From: Candidatus Delongbacteria bacterium
GTDB taxonomy: Bacteria; CAIWAD01
DNA length: 64,000 nucleotides
Assembly: GCA_041675285.1 (NCBI GenBank)
Contig: JBAYTZ010000005.1
Coordinates: 62,001 to 126,000 of the forward strand
Direction of reading: 5' to 3'
Each line of letters starts with the position of its first letter. Within the stretch, counting starts at the first letter, position 1. The notes beneath the pieces were generated by a model that ran no database searches, was not told where the DNA came from, and saw only the letters and a program-made list of their open reading frames with translations. The translations under genes and the position numbers were made by a program. Positions 42,608 through 49,942 of this stretch are shown piece by piece.

Positions 42608-42688
42608 CGTCATCCCCCGACTTGATCGGGGGAACCCGGCGAGTGGGCGAGGTGCGCTGGGATCCGCCGGTCGAGCCGGCGGATGACG
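42608..42688. repeat. 81-bp CGTCATCC inverted-repeat element
   Basis: The termini CGTCATCC (42608-42615) and GGATGACG (42681-42688) are perfect inverted repeats. Two internal hairpins are present: CCCCCGA/TCGGGGG around CTTGA near the left end and CCGCCGG/CCGGCGG near the right end. A half copy, TCAAGCCGGGGGATGACG, lies at 44668-44685 and matches the inverse of the left end at 17 of 18 bases. There is no coding capacity. It is a REP-like or small non-autonomous element. Confidence 0.75.
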
Positions 42689-42712
42689 TTCGCCAAGAAT
42701 GGAGGGCAGGCC

Positions 42713-42901
42713 ATGGATGCGACGGCTTGGCGTGAGGGGATTTCCTGCGGGATGTGCCTGACGGAGAGTCCGGCGCTGGCCTATTTCCCGGATCCCTTCA
42801 ACGAAGAGACCTGGTTCTGCCGCACCTGCTGGGAGCGCTGCGAGCGCCAGCAGGCGATGATCGACGAGGAGCTGGAGCAGAACCCGGAAATCGAGAACTA
42901 G
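42713..42901 (+). CDS. Small Cys-rich (CxxC-CxxC) protein
   Basis: A 62-aa protein I do not recognise. Two cysteine pairs (GISCGMCLTES and WFCRTCWERC) about 29 residues apart suggest a zinc-ribbon-like fold. The C-terminus is acidic (MIDEELEQNPEIEN). ATG 42713 follows GGAGGG at a good distance. It lies between rny and mdh, just after the 81-bp repeat element, so it may have its own transcript. Zinc binding is inference from the Cys spacing; a role in nucleic-acid or protein binding is possible but unsupported. Confidence 0.65.
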   Translation: MDATAWREGISCGMCLTESPALAYFPDPFNEETWFCRTCWERCERQQAMIDEELEQNPEIEN

Positions 42902-43039
42902 TCCGGCCGGGCAGCGGGCCCCGGCGGCGCCGACCCGCGGGCTGGAATGTCAAATCAACCACAAGTGACCCCAGCGCCCGGCCCGGGTTTGGGAAGGGCG
43001 GACGCTTCCGGGGGACCAACGCCAGTCAAGGAGACGAGC

Positions 43040-43984
43040 ATGAGCAAGATCACGGTGATCGGCGCCGGCAACGTGGGGGCGACCTGCGCCCAGCGCTTGG
43101 CGGAGAAGCAGATCGCGGAGACGGTGGTCCTGGTGGACATCGTGGAAGGCACCCCGCAGGGCAAGGCCCTGGACATGTGGGAGACGGCTCCCATCGAGGG
43201 TTACGACACGCGGATGATCGGCACCAACGGCTACGCCGAGACCGCCGGCAGCGACGTGATCATCATGACCGCCGGCCTGGCCCGCAAGCCGGGCATGAGC
43301 CGCGACGACCTGCTCAAGATGAACACCGAGATCGTCTGGGGCTGCATCCGGCAGGCCGCGCCCCTGAGCCCCGACGCCGTGCTGATCGTGGTCTCCAATC
43401 CGCTGGACGCCATGACCTACGTGGCCCTCAAGGCCTCCCAGTTCCCGCACAAGCGCGTCTTCGGCATGGCGGGCATCCTGGACACGGCCCGCTATCGCAG
43501 CTTCATCGCCCTGGCCCTCAACGTCAGCGTCAAGGACGTGCAGGCCATGGTGCTGGGCGGCCACGGCGACACCATGGTGCCGCTGCCCCGCTACACGACG
43601 GTGGGCGGGATTCCGCTGCCCGAGCTGATGCCCGCCGCCCAGATCGAGGCCATCGTCCAGCGCACGCGCGACGGCGGCGCCGAGATCGTCAAGTACCTCA
43701 AGACCGGCAGCGCCTACTACGCGCCCAGCGCGGCGGCCGTGGAGATGGCCGACAGCGTGATGCACAACCGCAATCGCATCCTGCCCTGCGCCTCGTGGCT
43801 GACCGGCGAGTTCGGGGAGAAGGATGTCTACATGGGCGTGCCCACCATGATCGACCGCACGGGCGTGGCGCGGATCCTCGAGATGCCGCTGAACGAGTCC
43901 GAGCGCGCGCTGTTCAACGCCAGCCTGGTGGCCTGCCGCAAGAACGTGGCGGAGGCCGAGGCCCTGCTGGCCTCCATGGCCTAG
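43040..43984 (+). CDS. mdh: Malate dehydrogenase (LDH-like type)
   Basis: A 314-aa NAD-dependent dehydrogenase interconverting malate and oxaloacetate. The Rossmann motif is GAGNVGATCAQRL, followed by D in VVLVDI (NAD preference). The substrate loop is TAGLARKPGMSRDDLL, whose Arg residues bind the dicarboxylate and favour malate over lactate. VVSNPLDAMTYVA, the catalytic His in LGGHGDTMVPLPRYT, and the C-terminal segment are typical of the bacterial LDH-like MDH group. ATG 43040 follows AAGGAGA; the open frame upstream is not conserved. It is followed by a terminator hairpin. Confidence 0.96.
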   Translation: MSKITVIGAGNVGATCAQRLAEKQIAETVVLVDIVEGTPQGKALDMWETAPIEGYDTRMIGTNGYAETAGSDVIIMTAGLARKPGMSRDDLLKMNTEIVWGCIRQAAPLSPDAVLIVVSNPLDAMTYVALKASQFPHKRVFGMAGILDTARYRSFIALALNVSVKDVQAMVLGGHGDTMVPLPRYTTVGGIPLPELMPAAQIEAIVQRTRDGGAEIVKYLKTGSAYYAPSAAAVEMADSVMHNRNRILPCASWLTGEFGEKDVYMGVPTMIDRTGVARILEMPLNESERALFNASLVACRKNVAEAEALLASMA

Positions 43985-43995
43985 ATAGATTCCGC

Positions 43996-44029
43996 GCCCG
44001 GTCTGCCTCTAGGGGTGGACCGGGCTTCT
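43996..44029 (+). terminator. Terminator-like hairpin after mdh
   Basis: GCCCGGTC (43996-44003) pairs with GACCGGGC (44018-44025) across a 14-base loop, followed by TTCTCT. The weak T run makes this a probable, not certain, intrinsic terminator. Confidence 0.6.
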
Positions 44030-44044
44030 CTGTCCTTCGAGATC

Positions 44045-44073
44045 TTTCACCACAGAGGCGCAGAGGCACAGAG
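44045..44073. repeat. Single CACAGAG-family arm
   Basis: TTTCACCACAGAGGCGCAGA (44045-44064, continuing GGCACAGAG) resembles the left arms at 6974, 46691 and 47701, but no inverted partner follows within the spacer. It is therefore a solo or degraded copy. Confidence 0.65.
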
Positions 44074-44195
44074 CGGAACGGCAGGAGCCTTGCGGGTGAG
44101 AGGCGCGGTCAGTATTGGCCTTGTGTCACGAAGACTCGAAGTCTCGAAGATGACTGGACCTATGCTGGACCATTGAGGTCTCACCCCCATCCCGA

Positions 44196-44220
44196 CCTTC
44201 CCCCACTTCGCGGGGGAAGG
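44196..44220. repeat. CCTTCCCCC hairpin, copy 1
   Basis: CCTTCCCCC/GGGGGAAGG stem with loop ACTTCGC, preceded by CCCCCATCCCGA. Copies at 44340-44364 and 44629-44650 share both the stem and the preceding CCCCATCCCG bases. Confidence 0.75.
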
Positions 44221-44339
44221 GGTCGCACACGCGGAAGTTGACAGGGATGAGCCAGGTGAAGCCCGTCAGGGCTGAACTTGAAAATGGGTGAAGCGCCATG
44301 CGCTTGAACAGGCTGCGTGCTGGCACGCCCCCATCCCGA

Positions 44340-44364
44340 CCTTCCCCCGTTGCACGGGGGAAGG
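44340..44364. repeat. CCTTCCCCC hairpin, copy 2
   Basis: CCTTCCCCCGT/ACGGGGGAAGG stem with loop TGC, again preceded by CCCCCATCCCGA. The loop differs from the other copies while the stem is conserved. Confidence 0.75.
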
Positions 44365-44628
44365 AGTTCAGCACGACCGTTCAACCTCGATCTAGTGAGG
44401 TGAAGCCCGCAGGGCTGAACCAGAACCAGGTGGTGACGGCGTCAGCCGGAACCAACTACGCGGTTGCAGGAAGCCCAACTGCCGGCCAGCGGAAGGCCAC
44501 CGCGAGGTGGCCTGACTCTGGCCGCTGAGAACAAGCGCCTCTTTGGCTCCACCTTTCTGGCGCCAGCAGAAAGGTGGAAAACAAGGGCTCCCGGCAGGTG
44601 ACAGGGATGCGGAGAACCCCCATCCCGG

Positions 44629-44650
44629 CCTTCCCCCTGCAGGGGGAAGG
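44629..44650. repeat. CCTTCCCCC hairpin, copy 3
   Basis: CCTTCCCCC TGCA GGGGGAAGG, preceded by ACCCCCATCCCGG. This is the third copy in 460 bp and the closest to elbB. Confidence 0.75.
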
Positions 44651-44667
44651 GGTCGCCTGAGCGCAAG

Positions 44668-44685
44668 TCAAGCCGGGGGATGACG
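44668..44685. repeat. Half copy of the CGTCATCC element
   Basis: TCAAGCCGGGGGATGACG differs at one base from the inverse of 42608-42625, the left end of the 81-bp element after rny. No second terminus is nearby. Confidence 0.6.
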
Positions 44686-44722
44686 ATCCAGGCGGCTCGC
44701 AATGCGGCACGGGGGGTACGGC

Positions 44723-45385
44723 GTGAAGAAGATCGCGGGAGTGCTGTCCGGAGCCGGCTATCTCGACGGCGCCGAGATCCAGGAAGCCGTGCTGACCCAA
44801 TTGTCCTGCGAGCGCCGCGGCATGACCATCCACTGGTTCGCCCCGGCGATTCCCCAGGCCCACGTGGTCAACCACGTCAGCGGCCAGCCCGTGGAGGGCG
44901 AGAGCCGCAGCGTGCTGGTGGAGAGCGCGCGCATCGTGCGCGGCGAGATCCATCCCCTGTCCGACCTGGATCTGGCGGCCTTCCGGGCGCTGATCCTGCC
45001 CGGCGGATTCGGCGCGGCCAAGAATCTCTGCAGTTTCGCCTTCCAGGGCGCGGAGATGAGCGTGCTGCCCGAGCTGGCGGCCCACGTGCTGAACGGCCAC
45101 GCCCTGCGCCGGCCCATGGCCTTCCTGTGCATCGCCCCGGTGATCGCCGCGCGCGTGCTGGGCGGGGCCGGGCACCGGCCCAAGGTGACCATCGGCTCCC
45201 ACCGGGAGACGGCCCTGGCCATCCAGTCCTGGGGCGGCGTGCACCAACCCTGCGCGGCCAACCAGGTCTGCCTGGACACGGAGAACCGGCTGCTGAGCAC
45301 GCCGGCCTGGAACAACGCCCGCTCCCTGGTGCAGGTGGCGGCGGGCATCGACAAACTGGCCGAACAGCTGGCCAAGCTGATCTAG
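44723..45385 (+). CDS. elbB: ElbB-like glyoxalase (DJ-1/PfpI superfamily)
   Basis: A 220-aa member of the ElbB group within the DJ-1/PfpI superfamily. The group was once linked to isoprenoid synthesis and is described as a glyoxalase with uncertain physiological role. Visible motifs are VLSGAGYLDGAEIQEAVLTQLSCERRG, FAPAIPQAHVVNH, LILPGGFGAAKNLCSFAF and the nucleophile elbow MAFLCIAPVIAA (Cys), then VTIGSH. I chose GTG 44723, which follows GGGGGG at six bases and gives the family start MKKIAGVLSG; ATG 44702 adds seven residues and has no such site. glgC follows after 50 bp. Confidence 0.88.
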   Translation: MKKIAGVLSGAGYLDGAEIQEAVLTQLSCERRGMTIHWFAPAIPQAHVVNHVSGQPVEGESRSVLVESARIVRGEIHPLSDLDLAAFRALILPGGFGAAKNLCSFAFQGAEMSVLPELAAHVLNGHALRRPMAFLCIAPVIAARVLGGAGHRPKVTIGSHRETALAIQSWGGVHQPCAANQVCLDTENRLLSTPAWNNARSLVQVAAGIDKLAEQLAKLI

Positions 45386-45435
45386 CAAGCGGACGTAGAC
45401 GAGACAGCGTGACGAGCGGGAAAGCGGAGCGAGAC

Positions 45436-46674
45436 ATGGATCGATTGAATCGCGTGATCACCATCATCCTGGGCGGCGGACGCGGCACGCGTCTGATGCC
45501 CCTGACCCTCAAGCGTTCCAAGCCCGCCGTCTCCTTCGGCGGCAAGTACCGGCTGGTGGACATCCCCATCAGCAACTGCCTGCACGCCGGCCTGACCAAG
45601 GTCTTCGTGCTGACCCAGTTCAACAGCTATTCGCTCAACCGCCACGTGCATTCGAGCTACGTGATGAAGGACTTCCGCGGCAGTTTCGTGGAGGTGTTCG
45701 CGGCGGAGCAGACCCCCGACAACCAGGAGTGGTTCCAGGGCACGGCGGACGCCGTGCGCCAGGTGATGTCGCACCTGCGGGCCTACAATCCCACCCACGT
45801 GCTGATCCTCTCCGGCGACCAGCTCTACACCATGGACCTGCGCGAATTCGTGCTCTCGCACATGGACAGCTCCGAGAGCATCACGGTGGCCACCACGGCC
45901 GTGGAGCGCGAAAGCGCGCGCGGCTTCGGGATCATGCGCACGGAAAACGGCCGGATCACCGAGTTCGTGGAGAAGCCCCGGGACGAGGCCCTGCTGGACA
46001 GCCTGGCCCAGCCCGACAAGCGCTACCTGGCCTCCATGGGCATCTATGTGTTCTGCTTCGACACCCTGGACCGCCTGCTCAACACCCACGCCACCTGCAC
46101 GGACTTCGGCCGCGAGATCATCCCCGCCGCGCTGAAGGAAGAGCCCGTCCGCGCCTTCCGCCACGAGGGCTACTGGGAGGACATCGGGACCATCCGCTCC
46201 TTCTACGAGGCCAACCTGATGCTCACCCGGCGCGTGCCCGAGGTGGAGCTCTACAGTCCGGACCGGCCGATCTACACCAACGCGCGCTTCCTGCCGCCCT
46301 CGCGGCTCTCGGGCTGCCAGGTGGAGGAGAGCCTGATCTGCGATGGCTGCTACATCAACGGCGCGCACATCAAGCGCTCGATCATCGGCATCCGCAGCGT
46401 GATCGGCAACGGCTCGGAGATCACGGATTCCATCGTGATGGGCGCCGACGAGTACGACTTCCGCAACCCGCCGCCAGGCCTCTTGCCCCAGGCCATCGGG
46501 CAGGACGTGGTGATCCGCCGGGCGATCATCGACAAGGGCGCGCGCATCGGCGCGGACGTGCACCTGGTGAACGAGAAGAACCTCGAGGAGTACGAGGACG
46601 CCTACGTGCACATCCACGAAGGGATCATCTGCGTGCCGCGCGAGACCATGATCCCCTCGGGCTATCGCATTTAG
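45436..46674 (+). CDS. glgC: Glucose-1-phosphate adenylyltransferase
   Basis: A 412-aa ADP-glucose pyrophosphorylase catalysing the committed step of glycogen synthesis. The N-terminal signature is IILGGGRGTRLMPLTLKRSKPAVSFGGKYRLVDIPISNCL. Others are WFQGTADAVRQ, LILSGDQLYTMD, GFGIMRTENGRITEFVEKP, SMGIYVF and GYWEDIGTI, followed by a left-handed beta-helix with hexapeptide repeats and the C-terminus VPRETMIPSGYRI. This layout resembles the cyanobacterial/plant-type enzymes more than the enterobacterial one. No other glycogen gene is in the window. ATG 45436 follows a weak A/G-rich site (AAAGCGGAGCGAG). Confidence 0.95.
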   Translation: MDRLNRVITIILGGGRGTRLMPLTLKRSKPAVSFGGKYRLVDIPISNCLHAGLTKVFVLTQFNSYSLNRHVHSSYVMKDFRGSFVEVFAAEQTPDNQEWFQGTADAVRQVMSHLRAYNPTHVLILSGDQLYTMDLREFVLSHMDSSESITVATTAVERESARGFGIMRTENGRITEFVEKPRDEALLDSLAQPDKRYLASMGIYVFCFDTLDRLLNTHATCTDFGREIIPAALKEEPVRAFRHEGYWEDIGTIRSFYEANLMLTRRVPEVELYSPDRPIYTNARFLPPSRLSGCQVEESLICDGCYINGAHIKRSIIGIRSVIGNGSEITDSIVMGADEYDFRNPPPGLLPQAIGQDVVIRRAIIDKGARIGADVHLVNEKNLEEYEDAYVHIHEGIICVPRETMIPSGYRI

Positions 46675-46690
46675 CGGAGCATTCGCTTTC

Positions 46691-46756
46691 AACACAGAGA
46701 CACAGAGGCACAGAGACACAGATTGTATTGGCTGTGTCTCTGTATCTCTGTGGTGA
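46691..46756. repeat. CACAGAG-family inverted repeat, copy 2
   Basis: ACACAGAGACACAGAGGCAC (46692-46711, continuing AGAGACACAG) and the inverted arm CTGTGTCTCTGTATCTCTGT (46732-46751, continuing GGTGA) are separated by only about ten bases. It is the most compact copy and lies between convergent genes (glgC and a minus-strand membrane protein), where it could also act as a terminator. Confidence 0.8.
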
Positions 46757-46762
46757 ATCGGA

Positions 46763-47197
46763 TTAGTCGGGCAGGGGCTCGCGGCGCCGGGTGGTGGCCG
46801 CCGCCAGCAGCAGGGCTGTGGCCACGGCCAGGTCCAGGGCGCCCAGGCTTGCCAGGCCCCAGGCGCTCTCCGCCGCCAGGCGCTTGAGCCCGGCCGAGAG
46901 CGTGATCATCAGCCCGATGAAGAGCAGCAGGCGCGGCTGGAACACGCGCCAGGCCGGGACGCGCTCCCGGCCGCGCAGCCAGCGGGCGTTGGCCGCCAGC
47001 ACCGGGCGGATGGCTCGCCGCGACTTGACCCACCCCACCCCCAGCGCCAGCGGCAGCAGCCAGGCCAGCTGCCCGGGCTCAAGCCCCAGTTCGTGGGCGC
47101 GCCGGGCCAGGCGCCAGGCCGCCAGCAGGAGCATCAGGCCGGCCAGGCGCAGGATCCAGCCGCCCGCCAGGATCAGCGTGGTCCCGGGCAGCGTCAT
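46763..47197 (-). CDS. Predicted membrane protein, tandem paralogue B
   Basis: A 144-aa protein of unknown function with about four hydrophobic segments: TLILAGGWILRLAGLMLLLAAWRLA, LAWLLPLALGVGWVKS, LLLFIGLMITLSAGL and ALDLAVATALLLAAAT. It is clearly paralogous to the gene immediately upstream: both share the LGL-P-L-WLLP-GW-K-R-RP-NARWL/RRLL pattern and a QPRLLLFI/PPQLFAFI segment. Its ATG overlaps the stop of that gene (ATGA on the minus strand), so the pair is translationally coupled. Charged loops are rich in Arg. I know no family for it. Confidence 0.7.
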   Translation of the reverse strand: MTLPGTTLILAGGWILRLAGLMLLLAAWRLARRAHELGLEPGQLAWLLPLALGVGWVKSRRAIRPVLAANARWLRGRERVPAWRVFQPRLLLFIGLMITLSAGLKRLAAESAWGLASLGALDLAVATALLLAAATTRRREPLPD

Positions 47198-47646
47198 CGG
47201 TTCGCAGCCGGCGTGTCACGCCGCTCGCGCTCCACCTGGGCGTAGACGCCGGAGGAGGTCAGCAGCGCCGCGGCCACCAGCAGGTCCACGCCGCCCAGCA
47301 GGGCCGTGGGCAGCGGCAGGCCGAGGACCACGCTCCGCAGCCAGGCCATCAGCAGCACCATGCTCAGGATGAAGGCGAAGAGCTGGGGCGGATAGAGCTG
47401 CCAGGGCCGCAGCCGCCCCGGATGGTCGAGCAGACGCCGGGCGTTCTGCAGCATGCGCGGCCGCATCACCAGCCGGGCCTTCAGCCAGCCCGCCAGCACG
47501 GCCACGGGCAGCAGCCAGAGCAGGTGGAGGGGCCGCAGTCCCAGGCGCAGGGACTGGCTGAGCAGCTGCCAGGTCCGCCAGGCCAGGGAGAGCGCCCCGA
47601 ACCGCAGGATCCAGCTGCCCATCCGCGCGACTTGGTGTCCGGTCAT
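47194..47646 (-). CDS. Predicted membrane protein, tandem paralogue A
   Basis: A 150-aa protein of unknown function, first gene of a two-gene minus-strand operon. Hydrophobic segments include WILRFGALSLAWRTWQLL, LHLLWLLPVAVLAGWL, LFAFILSMVLLMAWLRSVVL and LLGGVDLLVAAALLTS. Similarity to the downstream gene over almost the full length indicates an old tandem duplication. I place the start at ATG 47646 after GGAGG; the frame stays open upstream into a repeat element and that part is not protein-like. The two products could form a heteromer. Confidence 0.7.
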   Translation of the reverse strand: MTGHQVARMGSWILRFGALSLAWRTWQLLSQSLRLGLRPLHLLWLLPVAVLAGWLKARLVMRPRMLQNARRLLDHPGRLRPWQLYPPQLFAFILSMVLLMAWLRSVVLGLPLPTALLGGVDLLVAAALLTSSGVYAQVERERRDTPAANR

Positions 47647-47700
47647 GGAAGCCTCCGTTTGGCAGAACGTAGCAACCCGCTCCGGGGCGGACTCTGATTT

Positions 47701-47807
47701 ACCACAGGGACACAGAGGCACAGCGGCTTCTTGATGGAGGTTGACGTGTGGTCTCTTGTCCCGTAGGGCTCAAACAGGCTTCTCTGTGTCTCCGTGTCTC
47801 TGTGGTG
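47701..47807. repeat. CACAGAG-family inverted repeat, copy 3
   Basis: ACCACAGGGACACAGAGGCA (47701-47720) and TGTGTCTCCGTGTCTCTGTG (47785-47804) are inverted arms in the gap between the divergent membrane-protein and formiminotransferase genes. The spacing (about 60 bp) is close to that of the copy at 6974-7077. Confidence 0.8.
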
Positions 47808-47829
47808 AGTCGGGCGGGAAGCCACAGAC

Positions 47830-47860
47830 TTTCCGCGCGCCCCGCCAGTCGGTACCTTGG
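47830..47860 (+). promoter_or_regulatory. Candidate promoter for the formiminotransferase gene
   Basis: TTT (47830-47832), exactly 20 bases, then TACCTTGG (47853-47860), 40 bp before the ATG. It fits the window's TTG-N20-TAnnTTGG pattern with one mismatch. Confidence 0.45.
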
Positions 47861-47900
47861 CCCCGCAACCAAGCGCATCCAAATAGCCAGGAGACCCTCC

Positions 47901-49592
47901 ATGTCCGCCCTCGTCGAATGCGTCCCCAACTTCTCCGAAGGCCGCGACCGCGCCAAGCTGGGCCAGATCACCGCCGCCATCGCTGCTGTGCCCGGCGTCA
48001 CCCTGCTGGACGTGGACCCCGGCGCGGCGACGAACCGCACGGTGGTCACCTTCACGGGCGAGCCCGAGGCCGCGCTGGAGGCCGCCTTCCAGGCCATCCG
48101 CACGGCGGCCGAGCTGATCGACATGCGCGGCCACCACGGCGAGCACGCGCGGATGGGCGCCACCGACGTCTGTCCCTTCGTGCCGGTCTCGGGGATCACG
48201 ATGGAGGAGTGCGCGCGGCTGGCCGAGCGGCTGGGGGAGCGGGTGGGCCGCGAGCTGGAGATCCCCGTCTACCTCTACGAGCACGCCGCCCGCCGGCCCG
48301 AGCGTCGCAACCTGGCCGACGTGCGCCAGGGCGAGTACGAGGCCCTGGCCCAGAAACTGGCGGATCCGGCCTGGCAGCCCGACTTCGGCCCCGCCGCCTT
48401 CGGCGAGCGCCAGCAGCGCACGGGCGCCACGGTGATCGGCGCCCGGCCCTTCCTGATCGCCTGGAACTTCAACCTGAACACCCAGGACGCCGCCCGGGCC
48501 CACGACGTGGCCATCACCGTGCGCGAGAAGGGCCGCTGGGCCAAGGACGAGCAGGGCCGGCTGCTCAAGGATGTGGCAGGCCAGAAAGTACGCCAGCCGG
48601 GCCGCCTCAAGGCCACCAAGTGCGTGGGTTGGACCATTCCCGAATACCGACGCGCGCAAATCAGCATGAACCTCACCGACCACACCATCACACCGATGGG
48701 TTTGGCCTTCGACGTGGTGGAGGAGGAGGCCCGGCGGGCGGGCCTGCGCGTGACCGGCGGCGAGCTGGTGGGCCTGGTGCCGCTGGACGCTCTGCTGGAA
48801 GCGGGCCGGCACTTCCTGCGCAAGCAGGGGCGTTGCCCGGGCGCCAGCGAGGCGGATCTGTTGGAGTGCGCCGTGCAGAGCATGGGCCTCTCGGAGCTCG
48901 CGCCCTTCCGGCCGGAGGAGAAGGTCATCGACTACCGCGTCACACGGCGCAGCGGCCGGCTGGTGGATCTGACTCTGACGGGCTTCGCCGACCTGCTGGC
49001 CTCTGAGGCCCCGGCACCGGGCGGCGGCTCCACGGCGGCCCTCTGCGGCGCGCTGGGCGCGGCCCTGGCGGCCATGGTGGCCAACCTCACCCACGGGAAG
49101 AAGGGGCTGAGCCAGCACGATGCCGAGATGGAGTCCGTCGCCCTGCGCGGCCAGGAGCTGAAGACCCGCTTCCTGGGCCTGATCGACGCCGACACCGACG
49201 CCTTTGCCGCGGTGATGGCCGCCCTGAAGCTGCCCAAGGCCACGGAGGAGGAAAGGGCCGCGCGTGCCGCCGCGCTGGAGGAGGCCAATCGCCGGGCCAC
49301 GCTCATCCCCTTCCAGGTGGTGGAGGCCTGCGTGCCTGTGCTGGAGCTGGTGCGCGCCGTGGTGGAGCGCGGCAATCCCAACAGCCTGTCCGACGCCGGC
49401 GTGGCGGCCCTCTGCCTGGGCACGGCCTGCGACGGCGCGGCCTTCAACGTGCGCATCAACCTGGCCGGAATCACGGACAAGGCCTGGGCGGCAGAGATGG
49501 ACGCGCGCACGGCGGCGCTACAGCAGGCCCTCCACGCGCAGCGCTCGGCGCTGCTGGCCGTGGTGGAGGAGCGGCTGGCCTTCTCCTGCTAG
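47901..49592 (+). CDS. ftcD: Bifunctional glutamate formimidoyltransferase / formimidoyl-THF cyclodeaminase
   Basis: A 563-aa fusion that transfers the formimino group from formiminoglutamate to tetrahydrofolate and then deaminates it to methenyl-THF, late in histidine breakdown. The transferase half (about 1-325) begins ALVECVPNFSEGRD and has GHHGEHARMGATDVCPFVPV with the catalytic His. RPFLIAWNFNLNTQD, KCVGWTIPEYRRAQISMNLTDH and the GLVPLDALLEA segment follow. The cyclodeaminase half starts near FADLLASEAPAPGGGSTAALCGALGAALAAMVANLT and ends SDAGVAALCLGTACDGAAFNVRINL. The same domain fusion is known in animals and some bacteria. ATG 47901 follows CAGGAGA. No hut genes adjoin it. Confidence 0.93.
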   Translation: MSALVECVPNFSEGRDRAKLGQITAAIAAVPGVTLLDVDPGAATNRTVVTFTGEPEAALEAAFQAIRTAAELIDMRGHHGEHARMGATDVCPFVPVSGITMEECARLAERLGERVGRELEIPVYLYEHAARRPERRNLADVRQGEYEALAQKLADPAWQPDFGPAAFGERQQRTGATVIGARPFLIAWNFNLNTQDAARAHDVAITVREKGRWAKDEQGRLLKDVAGQKVRQPGRLKATKCVGWTIPEYRRAQISMNLTDHTITPMGLAFDVVEEEARRAGLRVTGGELVGLVPLDALLEAGRHFLRKQGRCPGASEADLLECAVQSMGLSELAPFRPEEKVIDYRVTRRSGRLVDLTLTGFADLLASEAPAPGGGSTAALCGALGAALAAMVANLTHGKKGLSQHDAEMESVALRGQELKTRFLGLIDADTDAFAAVMAALKLPKATEEERAARAAALEEANRRATLIPFQVVEACVPVLELVRAVVERGNPNSLSDAGVAALCLGTACDGAAFNVRINLAGITDKAWAAEMDARTAALQQALHAQRSALLAVVEERLAFSC

Positions 49593-49942
49593 CCAGGTTC
49601 CCTTCGCACAGGCGGACCGTGTTTACCCATGTAGGCGTGAGGTGCCCGGAGCGGGCTCCTCACGCCTTGGAATTCCTTGCCCTGGATTTTTCTTGCACCT
49701 TTCTTTTGTCGACGGCACATTGCGGCCTGGATCTGTTAAGAATCCGACACCACACAGCTCCGCAGGGTCAACCTGCTCCCCAATGATCCTGCGCAACTGA
49801 ACCATCTGAATCGATGTTGCTAGTTCGTTCTCCCTCGTAAGGGAAAACGGCTCGGGGTATCGCGGCTCCGGTCCAGCGGTCGACCCGAGGCGCGGCGGGT
49901 CCATGCGGGCCGCTGCAGGCAGGCCAACTTGGGGGAAGGATC
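49593..49942. other. 350-bp gap upstream of the FG-GAP protein gene
   Basis: No gene is seen. The gap is less GC-rich than its surroundings. It contains a candidate promoter (49693-49723), AAGAATCCGACAC at 49738-49750 (also at 21385-21397 before the gingipain-like gene) and ATCTGAATC at 49804-49812 (also before that gene and dnaK). Confidence 0.5.
49693..49723 (+). promoter_or_regulatory. Candidate promoter for the FG-GAP protein gene
   Basis: TTG (49693-49695), exactly 20 bases, then CACATTGC (49716-49723). The spacing and TTG core match the recurring promoter pattern. A start near 49730 would give a leader of about 210 bases. Confidence 0.35.

Larger units (their letters stand above)
43985..44722. 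other. 738-bp repeat-filled spacer between mdh and elbB
   Basis: No believable gene is present. The spacer contains the mdh terminator, a lone CACAGAG arm (44045-44073), a CGAAGACTCGAAGTCTCGAAG cluster near 44139, three CCTTCCCCC hairpins and a half CGTCATCC element (44668-44685). Two near copies of a GAAGCCCG-AGGGCTGAA motif lie near 44259 and 44399, and TGACAGGGATG occurs twice (near 44239 and 44599). It looks like a preferred site for repeat accumulation. Confidence 0.7.

Noticed and set aside
44045..44650. CRISPR array in the repeat-rich spacer
   Set aside because: Repeats are of several unrelated kinds, irregularly spaced and often inverted; no constant repeat-spacer period and no cas genes.
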